Assembly (NCBI GenBank): GCA_003116975.1
Contig: BGKB01000126.1
Coordinates: 124,001 to 188,000 of the forward strand
Source: Aurantiochytrium sp. KH105
Taxonomy: Eukaryota > Sar > Bigyra > Thraustochytrida > Thraustochytriidae
Direction: 5' to 3'
DNA: 64,000 bases
This document shows positions 1 through 8,786 of the stretch, piece after piece. A program made the translations under genes and the position numbers. Positions within the stretch are counted from its first letter, which is position 1; each line of letters opens with the position of its first letter. The notes under the pieces were generated by a model that made no database searches, was not told the DNA's origin, and was given only the letters and a program-made list of their open reading frames with translations.

Positions 1-347
1 ACTGTGTGTCATGAACTGCTCTGGGCGTTGCCTTTTTCTCCTTTTCAAGGCGCGCCGTGATCGCACGGCAACACATTTTTACGCGGCTCCATGTTGCTTG
101 CGCGTCAGCGAGCGAGAAGCCTACATCGTTATTTTATTCACCCTGTGACTCTTCATACACACACACAGCTTTCTTTGGCCAGTGATTGATTGACGAAACA
201 TAATTTCAAATTTCTACGTTGCTACTTTCCTCTTTCTCTATTTGGAGAGAAGGGCGAGGGCAGAGAGCATAAGTGACAAGTTCAAGAAAGAAGCTTTGAC
301 ACCCCTGGCTTCAGATGCCATTTGCTTTCCATTTACTTCAGAGGCGT
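1..347. other. Intergenic, 3' flank of the LtrA-like gene
   Basis: No supported gene. Mixed-composition sequence with a short (AC)n tract near 158-168. It probably holds the 3' untranslated region of the minus-strand gene that ends at 348. Confidence 0.5.
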
Positions 348-2612
348 CTACAGACTTCCAGCGTTGGGCCCAGCGTCGGGACCACGTTTTTTGTCTGCAT
401 CGCGATGACGTCTTGCTTTACTCCTCGATTTCCTCAATTTGGTCTTTTTCCTTGACGACGCGTTGCACTTGATAAGGACCCGCAACCCGTCCTGAATATC
501 GTGGTGCGGATAGCGATGCATAAGGTCGAGAAGGTCGGCCTGCAATTCTGGATTTCTCAAAAGATGTCGTTCTAGTTCAACGTTGTCGACTGCCTCTTGT
601 TCACCCACTTCTTCGTCGTAGTCGTCGTCCTCCTCCTCGGCGACAGCATCTTTGTCGCCTTCGTGGCGTTGGCCCTTCTTGGAGCGTCCTTGAGGTTTGT
701 TGACGCGAATGCCGTGAGGCACGGCATCCTCGCTCTTGAGCATGGATCCAAANTGCATTTCTTGCACTGTGAGAATATGATCGTCAATGCTGTCCCGTCG
801 ACTCGATTTCTTTTTCTTGCCTTTGCCTGCGTGAGAAAGGCGGCGAGACGAGACATTGACGAGGTGCAGCGATCGGAGATACTTTTCGTCACTTTCATTC
901 TCCTTGGAAATGCGATGCCAGAGGTCATGGGTGAAGACCTGCAAGGTGCAAATGCCCAGAGCTACGCTCACGACAACATAGCTCTTGAGATGAAACGGTA
1001 CGACGACGAGAAGCGCTAACGAGAGCATAAAGTTGCCGGTATACGTGAAGAGTTTGAGGTTGCGAATCCGAGGTGGGAGTGAAAGGAACTCGCGATGAAG
1101 GCCGTTGTGCAAAAAGGAGGCAAGCCACACGAGCACGAGCAGGGAGCTCGTAGAGATGCAAAAGAACCACGTATAGTGCGCGTACTCTGGTTTTCCAATG
1201 GCGTAGCTGTTCTTCAAGAGCTCTTTGAGACCAATGCCGACGCAGACAATGAGGCTGGACTCAACCGGCTGCAGCTGGAGCCATATGAAACCACGCCGCA
1301 CAGACTGGTTCAACGCGTGCCCCTGCGCCTTAAAGGGTTGGCTTGAATAGTACAAAATACGAAGCGCTGCCATGAGAAGGTATGCCGGGACAAACGTCAG
1401 GTACCGCTCGAGCATTTGGTCGAAATTGACAATGATGATTTGCATCACGCCCTCGCCGAGCATAAGCATTGTCCACTCGCCATATCGATGCGTGCAGTAC
1501 TCAATGTGCATGGGGACGGCGTGCAACCTCACCTTGTCCGATTGACGCAGGTAAAGAGCTCGCGAAAGCTCAAGGCCAACTTCAAAAATTGTCGATGCAG
1601 AGAGGCATAACGAGACGTAGACGGCATCAAGTTGCATGACCACGAGCGCAAGCGCGCCGAGCAGGGGAATAGACCCGAGTAAAAGCTCGGCCGAAAAGGC
1701 CTCTGATTGGCGCCGAACGATGACTTTGTCACTGTAAGCGTAGAGCTCAAGCCAGCGCAGGAGATGGAAGAATTGGTGAGCGACCTTGCAGGAAACGACA
1801 CCGAGAAGCTGGCTATTGGAACTGTCTTCAAAGTCTGCGACGGTGACGCTCAAATGTCCGGCCATGAGAGCGACAATAAGCACCTCGAAGATGTCAAAGA
1901 TTTTGTGCGCAATGTCGTCACTGTTGAACCGCGAGGAAAAGTGGAGCTTGAGCGACCAGCACTCGTGCAGAACGGCGAAAGTGGTGTAAAAGTAAAAGAA
2001 GCCGATCCAACGCTTGGTGAGCAAGGTGTCTGATATCAGTTTGCCCTCTTGGAAGGCGGTGCCCACGAAGACGAGATCCATGAAGAGATCGGCCCAATTT
2101 ACGCGGTGCTCCTTTTGCTTTTGTCCCCAGTCGTGCGTGGTTTCTGGAGTCGCGTACAGGCCGCTACCGACGCCCTGGCGCTTCTGGATGATTCGAGAGT
2201 ACTCGAGGAGAGACTGACGAATGTCCTCGACAAAGGCCGGATCGAGACCTTGCCCAGAACTACCTACCGAGCTTGATCTGCGTCGCCTGCGAAAAGACGA
2301 GCGCATGAACGACTTGCGAAAGGTCTCTGCCGTCGACCTTCTCCTCTGCTTCGCGGTCTCGGACTGGGTCTCTGTATTGTCCTCGTCGTCGTCGTCGTCG
2401 CCGCGTTCGTCTCCGTTCATGCCCATGACCGAGTCTGCGCTTTTGCTGCGCATCCGTCCCAGCTCAGGCACGTTTACCTCGACCTCGACTTCATCGCAGC
2501 TGTCCAGATCGCCGTCGAGCTCGCGGGCATCGACGTCTTCGTCGTCCAGTTCTTCGTCGAAGCTGCCCGTCCGCGGCATCACCGCGCTGTCGTCCTTGGC
2601 GCGCCGCGGCAT
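348..2612 (-). CDS. LtrA-family multi-pass membrane protein with long cytoplasmic tails
   Basis: A 754-residue protein from an ATG. Residues 171-185 read VNWADLFMDLVFVGT, the signature of the bacterial low-temperature-requirement A (LtrA) family, and about eight hydrophobic segments follow through roughly residue 560. Bacterial LtrA proteins are about 360-400 residues, so this one carries two additions. The first is a ~165-residue N-terminus with acidic runs and a basic RRRRRSSS patch. The second is a ~190-residue C-terminus that is acidic and then strongly basic (KKTKLRKSRSKARR near the end). The biochemical role of LtrA is unknown; membrane localisation is inferred from hydrophobicity. One ambiguous base (position 753) leaves residue 620 undetermined. 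The next gene upstream (GH5-like) is also on the minus strand, about 1 kb away. Confidence 0.85.
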   Translation of the reverse strand: MPRRAKDDSAVMPRTGSFDEELDDEDVDARELDGDLDSCDEVEVEVNVPELGRMRSKSADSVMGMNGDERGDDDDDEDNTETQSETAKQRRRSTAETFRKSFMRSSFRRRRRSSSVGSSGQGLDPAFVEDIRQSLLEYSRIIQKRQGVGSGLYATPETTHDWGQKQKEHRVNWADLFMDLVFVGTAFQEGKLISDTLLTKRWIGFFYFYTTFAVLHECWSLKLHFSSRFNSDDIAHKIFDIFEVLIVALMAGHLSVTVADFEDSSNSQLLGVVSCKVAHQFFHLLRWLELYAYSDKVIVRRQSEAFSAELLLGSIPLLGALALVVMQLDAVYVSLCLSASTIFEVGLELSRALYLRQSDKVRLHAVPMHIEYCTHRYGEWTMLMLGEGVMQIIIVNFDQMLERYLTFVPAYLLMAALRILYYSSQPFKAQGHALNQSVRRGFIWLQLQPVESSLIVCVGIGLKELLKNSYAIGKPEYAHYTWFFCISTSSLLVLVWLASFLHNGLHREFLSLPPRIRNLKLFTYTGNFMLSLALLVVVPFHLKSYVVVSVALGICTLQVFTHDLWHRISKENESDEKYLRSLHLVNVSSRRLSHAGKGKKKKSSRRDSIDDHILTVQEMXFGSMLKSEDAVPHGIRVNKPQGRSKKGQRHEGDKDAVAEEEDDDYDEEVGEQEAVDNVELERHLLRNPELQADLLDLMHRYPHHDIQDGLRVLIKCNASSRKKTKLRKSRSKARRHRDADKKRGPDAGPNAGSL

Positions 2613-2761
2613 CCTTGTCCCTGCGCCACGTACGTCTTCACGCGGTGTGCTCCGCTCCCCGCGCAGCTGCGCCCGCGCTCTTGCGCCCGCCCTCGCGTCC
2701 TCGCGCCCTCGCGCGCAGCCCCTCCTTTTCTAGGTTTGCTTCGAGTAGTAGTACCACCCCT

Positions 2762-2820
2762 TGTGCACGTGCACGTGCTCGTGCTCGTGCTCGTGCTCGT
2801 GCGCTCGTGCTCGTGCTCGT
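2762..2820. repeat. Hexanucleotide (CGTGCT)n array
   Basis: Degenerate tandem hexamers of the form GTGCTC/GTGCAC, directly upstream (minus-strand sense) of the LtrA-like start codon at 2612. Confidence 0.8.
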
Positions 2821-2923
2821 TCTGATCAACGATGGACGTCCGGATGGTCGCTGCAAGCTACGCACGCCTCGCCGACACCTCTCGGCGCACGGCTGCGCGG
2901 TCGTCGAGTTGCGTGCTTGCCAG

Positions 2924-2980
<57 letters not shown>
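2924..2980. repeat. (GCTT)n tetranucleotide microsatellite
   Basis: About 14 near-perfect copies of the tetramer TGCT/GCTT. It lies about 310 bases upstream of the LtrA-like start codon and belongs to a recurring class of short GC-containing microsatellites in promoter regions of this window. Confidence 0.95.
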
Positions 2981-2981
<1 letters not shown>

Positions 2982-3646
2982 ACAATGAGCGCGTGCGTGA
3001 AGGTCCTCGCGACTCGGGACTTCTAGTCGCGGTGCACTAGTAATCGGAGCTGCTGGCCGCTAGCACCCCGCAGGACACGGGCCGTGCGCTGTGAGCGCGA
3101 ACATGCAGCACTTGCGCCAGCCGCAGTGGCCGCTGGTCACGGACGCTGGTCACGGCCAGCCAGCCATTGAGACGATCATCGATCGGCACCATGAGCATCA
3201 ACGATCGTCGACGTAGCAATGAAGGACGACGAGAACAGAAACCAGCGACACGCACGCATCTGCATGCACTATGGCATCTCGGAGGTCAAGGACGGAACTC
3301 CGCGGTCGAGGACCCGAGAACTGCCAAGGCTAGCGAGAGTCTGCATGAGAAGGAGGATGTTGACATCGGGCTTGAGCAGCCACGCGAGCGACTGCGACGA
3401 GCAAGCGAGCAGCTTCGCCGTAATGGGGAAAATGGGTAAAGAGGACGTCTTTAGGGCCAAAAGCTTCGAAAGGCTGTACGTAGTAACGGCAGAGGAGAAC
3501 AAAGAAATCGAGACTTTTTATGTTATGGAAAAAATAACAAGTATAGCAAGTAGGCCTAGTCGCAGTTGTCTGACTATTATTATAACACGCCTTGCCTTGG
3601 ATACTCTGCGGATTGCGACCATTTGGTGGAGAGGAAGATCAATCAT

Positions 3647-6103
3647 CTACTTCTTCTGAAAGGAGGATTGAGCCTCGAGATCTTCAAGAGATGAAGACGA
3701 AGAAGCAGCAGCAGCGTCGTCGAGGTCGACGTCCTCAAAGTCAGCATTCGAGTCATCGTCGCCAGGTTCGACGCGACGCGACGCCGGGCCCGGCTGATGA
3801 GCCTTGAGTGATTTGGTATCGTCCGCCTCGGAATCTGGTATGGATGGCGCAGGATCAATGGGCTTGCGAATGACGACCCAATGGGTGTGCGGGGCGTTGG
3901 CGCGCTGGTGGCGCCAACTCAGAGTCTGGGTTTCCCAATTCATTTCGTAGGTACCGTCGCTGACCACAATATTTGCACCACGAGGATAATGATAACGCGG
4001 AACGAAGAGAATCGTCTCGGTAACACGAAGCGCCGGGTCGCTGCGAAAGACAAAATCGAAACGACGATCGGTGGCGTAAGGATCAAACTTGATCGAAGTA
4101 GGGTCGCCACAGACGCGAAAAGGATACGGACGAATCACCGCTGGCAAGCAGCGACCGCCCGAGTGAATATCACCGGGATCCTGACGTTGGTCTCGGGAGA
4201 AAATGCTCAGGTCTTCGCCATTCCAGTTGTCGCCGTGCGCATTCGAGTTCTCAGGCGAGTAGTTCCAGAGCGTGAATGAGGCGAGGCCCACCTCGAGTGC
4301 CCGCATAGACGTGTTCATGGCGCAGGTGACCTCGACAAAGTCCTCAGAATCAAAGGCGGCCCCTGCAGAAAGGTCGATGGGGACGCCAACCTCGCCAACG
4401 AGAACAGGACTGCCCGAGGATCCCATAACACGGGACTCCTCGGCAAAGGTGGCGATCCCTGCGCCATGTCCACGCTGAATGAATCCAAGGCCTATAAGGG
4501 GCATCATGCGCACGGAATCGAGGCCAAAGTACTGAGAAAAGTGCTTGGACATGAGAGTCGTCCCATCGTACCAGTGTTTGGCCCAGACGTAGCCAGCGCC
4601 GACGTCGCTGTCAGAAAGCTCGGGGAACTCCTTTGCGCCAACCTTGGCAAGGTCGAGCACAGGCTCCGCGAAGATGACGGCATCTGGGATGTGCTCGCGA
4701 ATGGCCTTGGCAGCTCGTTTCCAAAAAGGTATGGCATAGTCCGCGGTGAAGTCAATCTCCGCTCCCGTCGATGGATTGCGCGCGAAATAGTCTTTAACGA
4801 GAAGCTCTGGGGTTTCGCGGCCGTTCCCGCTCGCCTGCAGCTTCCATACGCCATTTTGAAGCCAAACGCACGACGCTGGGCCGTTGGCCCATGCACAAAC
4901 CTTGGTCGGGTTGAGCGTGCGACGACCGTCATACATGAGAAAGCTAGAAAAGTAGTCGACACGAACAGACGCCCCCGCGCCGAGACGCATGGCGTCCCAG
5001 GGCGCAACGCGCCAACCCATGTAGAATGAATTGTTGGAAATATCAGTGGCATCCTCGATGCCGACAAAGCCATTGGACGGTTCATTGAGAACATCAAAGC
5101 CGACAACGTTCGGTTCGTCGCGCAAGGCCTGGGCCACGCGCCCCGTTGCGGCGCAAAAGTGGCGCTGAAGGTATTCCTGGGCAGGTTCGCCGTCAATGAG
5201 GGTTTTGGGCGCGAAATCGTTTCCAGCAAAGAAGAGCGTCCACATTGTTGCTGCGCCGAGGCGTTGGTGGTTGGAGTTCCAGAGCATGCGCGGGTAAGTC
5301 CTGTCCTTGAACGACTGCTTGGTGACGGCTGCGCCGCTGGCGTCGAGGTTGTCGAGGTTGAAGCCGACCTTGCCAAGCGTCCATGCGGGCGCGCCGTCGC
5401 CGCCGGTCCAGCGGCTCCAGACGTCTTGATGAAAGTCAATGAAAACGCAAAGCTCGTGTTCGGCGCATTTGCGGACGACCGCCTGCAGGTAGTCAAGGTA
5501 CGCGCGGTCGTAGACTCCCGGGCCTGCGTGTTCAACGGCCTCCCATGTGACAATGAGCCGAAAAAAGGTGTATCCCCAGCAGCGCAGGCGGGCGAGATGC
5601 TCGTCGGCCTCGTCCAGAGGAAATGGGCGGTTGACAAAGCTCACCTCTCCACGGGGCTCGTCGAGGCTGTGCGGATCGTGCGTGTAACCTAGAGGCTGTG
5701 TTGGCATTTTGCTGCCGCCAGCAAGATTGACGCCGCGTGGAATGATGCGGCGGCCATCTGCGTCGCGGAACCAGCGATTTGCATTGCATTTGAGTTCACC
5801 GCGAAGGAGCATGGGCGGGGCTGTGGGAATCTTTTCAGGGTCATCAATTTCGACTCGGTCGACGTCATGGGCATCGGGGACCCTGGGAAACTGGCGGACC
5901 TTGACGAGAAGCCACACAAAGGCGCCGCCAGAGCCGACGCCCAGAACCACGAGCACGAATCGCCCTGCAGGCGTGTCGGCGGCAATGCATCCAATAAAAA
6001 AGAGCAGGGAGAGAAGGAGGAGTGGGCTCAGCAACCACGCCTCGATGCTTGCCACTCTCGTGATAGCGCGCAATAGAACGAAGGCCAGCACCGGCGCGCC
6101 CAT
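3647..6103 (-). CDS. GH5 family (GH5_12-like) membrane-anchored glycosidase, probable glucosylceramidase/sterylglucosidase
   Basis: An 818-residue protein from the first ATG (6103, GGCGCGCCCATGG context on the minus strand); the frame stays open upstream only without an ATG. Two hydrophobic segments at about 11-45 and 48-68 anchor the N-terminus. The GH5 fold starts with RGVNLAGGSKMP at 123-133. DFHQDVWSRWTGGDGAPAW near 223-241 is typical of endoglycoceramidase-like GH5 enzymes. The acid/base is Glu341 in VLNEPSNG and the nucleophile is Glu571 in LVGEVGVP. A beta-sandwich-like C-terminal part follows, then an acidic serine-rich tail. Characterised GH5_12 enzymes of fungi hydrolyse glucosylceramide and steryl glucosides; applying that substrate range here is inference. 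Anchoring by N-terminal membrane segments, rather than a cleavable signal peptide, is notable. Confidence 0.85.
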   Translation of the reverse strand: MGAPVLAFVLLRAITRVASIEAWLLSPLLLLSLLFFIGCIAADTPAGRFVLVVLGVGSGGAFVWLLVKVRQFPRVPDAHDVDRVEIDDPEKIPTAPPMLLRGELKCNANRWFRDADGRRIIPRGVNLAGGSKMPTQPLGYTHDPHSLDEPRGEVSFVNRPFPLDEADEHLARLRCWGYTFFRLIVTWEAVEHAGPGVYDRAYLDYLQAVVRKCAEHELCVFIDFHQDVWSRWTGGDGAPAWTLGKVGFNLDNLDASGAAVTKQSFKDRTYPRMLWNSNHQRLGAATMWTLFFAGNDFAPKTLIDGEPAQEYLQRHFCAATGRVAQALRDEPNVVGFDVLNEPSNGFVGIEDATDISNNSFYMGWRVAPWDAMRLGAGASVRVDYFSSFLMYDGRRTLNPTKVCAWANGPASCVWLQNGVWKLQASGNGRETPELLVKDYFARNPSTGAEIDFTADYAIPFWKRAAKAIREHIPDAVIFAEPVLDLAKVGAKEFPELSDSDVGAGYVWAKHWYDGTTLMSKHFSQYFGLDSVRMMPLIGLGFIQRGHGAGIATFAEESRVMGSSGSPVLVGEVGVPIDLSAGAAFDSEDFVEVTCAMNTSMRALEVGLASFTLWNYSPENSNAHGDNWNGEDLSIFSRDQRQDPGDIHSGGRCLPAVIRPYPFRVCGDPTSIKFDPYATDRRFDFVFRSDPALRVTETILFVPRYHYPRGANIVVSDGTYEMNWETQTLSWRHQRANAPHTHWVVIRKPIDPAPSIPDSEADDTKSLKAHQPGPASRRVEPGDDDSNADFEDVDLDDAAAASSSSSLEDLEAQSSFQKK

Positions 6104-7038
6104 GGTGACGGCGTGCAAGGTACTGAATGAATGAGCCTTTTTCTTTTCTTGCCTTCTTTCCGCGCTACGTCGGCCAAGGACACGGCGCACACGCACAGAC
6201 GGACGCGCCCTACGCGCGTACGTCCTCTGGTCTCCGCGCCGCCGAGGCCGGCCGGTACGCCTATGAAGCGTGAATGCCCGGGGAAGCGCACGGACCTTCT
6301 TCAGTCGTCAGGCGCCTCATGTGTCAGCGCATGCCCGGCTGGACCATGACAGTAATAAGAAGGCGGAGTGAAGTGAAGGGTGTGTGCATGCATACTATAC
6401 GTGCTTCAGCTGTTGGAGCCCAAGAAAGCGTGACCAAAAGCGAGGGAGGCCTTGCTCGACTTTTATGCAATGAAGCTTGCATCGAAGCAGCACAACGCGC
6501 TCTGTAGTCTCGGCATGGATGACGTTCTTGTGCAACACGTAGACCCGCAATACGTAGAAGATGCGAGCGAAAAAAATTGTTGGTTTGGCCAACGGCGATG
6601 ACGGTGATGCTCCACATCACGAAGCATTTTCCAATAATCACAAAGGAGTGAGACGCAAAGGGGAAGGTCAAAGATTGAAGTAGTAGGCCAAGAAGAAAAA
6701 GAACAAGTTTTTTTTAAAAATCAGGACCAGCGGTGCAGAGCTGTCGCTTCGTTCGCCAGAGGGCACAAATGTGCAATAGAGAGTGAAGTGAGACGATGCG
6801 ATGTGCTAGGGAATTACCCCATCGGCGCCGCATCACACCGAGCAGTGCCAATGTCTAGCCACCATCGTCAACCGCTTGGCACCATTAGACCAGGGTGCTG
6901 GTGCTGCTGCTCGAACGATGCTTGCCCCTTCGGGACGACCATGATTCAATTATACTCAAAAGGGAAAGAAGAAGAGATTGCGAGCGTAGAATGCGTGCGC
7001 GGAAAGGAAAGAAAAGAAAAGAAAGAAAAGGGAGCGCA
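6104..7038. other. Intergenic between GH5-like and Cys/His-repeat genes
   Basis: No supported gene. It holds the promoter of the GH5-like gene on one side and the 3' end of the minus-strand repeat gene on the other, with a purine-rich GAAAAGAAAAGAAAG tract near 7005-7030. Confidence 0.5.
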
Positions 7039-7770
7039 TTACATGACTACGCAGCAGCCACCACCGCTCGGAGCTGCGCCGTTGGATGCCTGAGGGCCAG
7101 ACTTCCCGGCGTCCTTGATACCGAGCGCAGCGCGATCTGCCTCGTCGTTGTGCGCCTTGTTACGCTCGTGGAGGTTACGAAGCATGGCCGCAGCAGCATC
7201 CTCTTGCTTTTCGCCATGCTCACTCTTGTGGAAGCCACAGACACACATGCCGAAGCGATCTGCCTTGACGTCGGCGACGTAGTTGTGGCAAGGCTTGCCG
7301 TCGGGCGTCATCGGCTTCGAGGATGAGGTGGACCGAAGGGACTGGAGAGCGCGGCGCGCCGGGTTGTCGGCCTTTTCCTTGTGCTCGCTCTGGTGGTAGC
7401 CGCACTTGCACATGCCGAACTTGTCAGCAGTAACATCAACGCGAAAGTTTTGGCAGGGACCATCGCCGCTCGAGAAAGCGCCATCGTTGCCCTTGCCGCT
7501 GCGCAGCCTGGAGAGAGCCTGGGCGGCCTTGTTCTCGCCCTTGGTTTCGTGGGCGGTCTTGTCCCAGCCGCATTTGCATGTTCCAAACTTGTCGGCGGTG
7601 GTGTCCACGCGGTAGTTCTTGCACGCCACGGCGGCCTTTTGCGGGGCGCTCTTCGACGGCTTCTTCACCTCAACGACCTCCTCTTCCACAACCTCTTCGT
7701 ACTCGCCATCGCTTTCCGAGTCGCTGCCGCTGTCGGTCTCGTACTCGTATTCCTCAACGACGGTAGTCAT
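7039..7770 (-). CDS. Triple Cys/His-repeat protein with C-terminal CaaX prenylation box
   Basis: A 243-residue protein from an ATG. After an acidic N-terminus (1-35) there are three copies of a ~25-residue motif, C-x-N-[YF]-x2-D-x3-D-[KR]-F-G-x-C-x-CG-x5-H, at 50-74, 106-130 and 161-185. Each copy has three Cys and one His and would suit a small metal site. Copies are separated by ~30-residue linkers of the form A-x2-[AM]-L-x2-L. The protein ends GGGCCVVM, so CVVM is a CaaX box (Met suggests farnesylation) and the preceding Cys could be palmitoylated. The architecture therefore reads as a membrane-tethered adaptor with three metal knuckles. I do not recognise a named family; single copies of such a C-x-CG-x5-H motif do occur in other protist proteins. 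Function unknown. Confidence 0.85.
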   Translation of the reverse strand: MTTVVEEYEYETDSGSDSESDGEYEEVVEEEVVEVKKPSKSAPQKAAVACKNYRVDTTADKFGTCKCGWDKTAHETKGENKAAQALSRLRSGKGNDGAFSSGDGPCQNFRVDVTADKFGMCKCGYHQSEHKEKADNPARRALQSLRSTSSSKPMTPDGKPCHNYVADVKADRFGMCVCGFHKSEHGEKQEDAAAAMLRNLHERNKAHNDEADRAALGIKDAGKSGPQASNGAAPSGGGCCVVM

Positions 7771-7902
7771 CGTGTCGAAAGTAGTTTGCTGTTTCGCTTT
7801 TGCTTTGGCAGAAACTTGCTTTACTCGTCGGCGGAGACGGCCTCAACGCCGAACACCAATTGATTGAGCACGCTACCTCTCGACAGCAGCAGCTACTGCA
7901 GC

Positions 7903-7936
7903 AAGCCGAGCCGAGCCGAGCCGAGCCGAGCCGAGC
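7903..7936. repeat. (AGCCG)n pentanucleotide microsatellite
   Basis: About seven tandem copies, about 135 bases upstream of the start codon of the Cys/His-repeat gene. Confidence 0.9.
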
Positions 7937-8123
7937 GCGACGTGTCGCCAAGCGGCCTTTGCTGACCGCGTCGGCCTGCCTTATTGGCGTTTTTTCGCTC
8001 GCTCGCAAAACTGGTTGGTAAGTTATTCTACACGTCGAGCAGCACAGCGCGTGCCAAACAATGCGCCTCTATCCCACGCCGGCACCACCTTACGCGGCCT
8101 CTCCTCGACGCGCCCGGCCCCTC

Positions 8124-8130
8124 TATATAA
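8124..8130. promoter_or_regulatory. Possible TATA box
   Basis: TATATAA in an otherwise very GC-rich stretch (CCCCTCTATATAAGGCG). It reads as a TATA element on the plus strand, with an imperfect match on the minus strand. No obvious transcript unit begins within ~30 bases on either strand, so its use is uncertain. Confidence 0.3.
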
Positions 8131-8403
8131 GGCGTATCGGCGCGCGCACTGCAAAAGTTTAAGGTGATACCCAGGGTGCACGCGCCGCTTGAGCGAGGAT
8201 AAGCTGGATTACAGGTCAAGGATATAACTGGAGGTATCGGAGGCGAATGACGTGATTCTTGATGTTGAAGGATGTGCTATTACGCACGCGTAAGTTCCGA
8301 ATCTGACAACGCGAGTTTCGAGTTTCGTGTGACGTCAGACAGACGGGCGCGTAGGACGTGTGTGGAAATGCACAGGACGGAGGGGGGAGGGGCGCGGCGG
8401 GCG

Positions 8404-8422
8404 GAGAGAGAGAGAGAGAGAG
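8404..8422. repeat. (GA)n microsatellite
   Basis: About nine GA dinucleotides in a non-coding stretch. Confidence 0.9.
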
Positions 8423-8660
8423 ACCGAAAGTTCAATTTGTAGCGGCTGCGGGTCTGGTGGATGAGACAGCAAAACGACGATTGAGCTGACTCGAGCTCAG
8501 ATGATGGGCAAGACGAGATGGATGCAGGCCATCCGACGCGTTTACCTTCAATGAGCCGCACACTGCCGCTTTCGACGGCAACTGCAACACATGCGACTCC
8601 GGAAAGCAAAGCGAAAAAGGTAAAGAAAGGAAAGAGAGAAGGGACATTACATTCAATCAA

Positions 8661-8729
8661 TGGCATGGCATGGCATGGCAACCCATCTGTTCATCCATCC
8701 ATCCATCCAATCAATCAATCAATCAATCC
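8661..8729. repeat. Adjacent TGGCA, CATC and AATC microsatellites
   Basis: Four copies of TGGCA (8661-8680), then CATC repeats (about 8692-8709), then AATC repeats (about 8709-8729), just beyond the 3' end of the isocitrate lyase gene. Confidence 0.9.
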
Positions 8730-8786
8730 GTCAGTCAAACAATCATGGGTGGCGTATTATTTAGATAGATGTGATAGGGTCGAAAA

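Larger units (their letters stand above)
2613..3646. other. Intergenic, promoter region of the LtrA-like gene, with simple repeats
   Basis: I see no convincing gene. The stretch nearest the LtrA start codon is CT-rich and then holds a GCTCGT/GTGCAC-type array and a long GCTT array (listed separately). Short open frames at 3167-3659 lack codon-like composition and resemble nothing I know. Confidence 0.5.
7771..8786. other. Intergenic between the repeat protein and isocitrate lyase
   Basis: No supported protein gene. It contains the AGCCG pentamer array, a TATA-like element, a GA microsatellite and TGGCA/CATC/AATC microsatellites (listed separately). The last are close to the 3' end of the isocitrate lyase gene. 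Confidence 0.5.

Noticed and set aside
8131-8230. Possible small structured RNA gene downstream of the TATA-like box
   Set aside because: I could not match it to 5S, U1, U2, U4, U5, U6 or tRNA features by eye; a covariance-model search would be needed before naming it.
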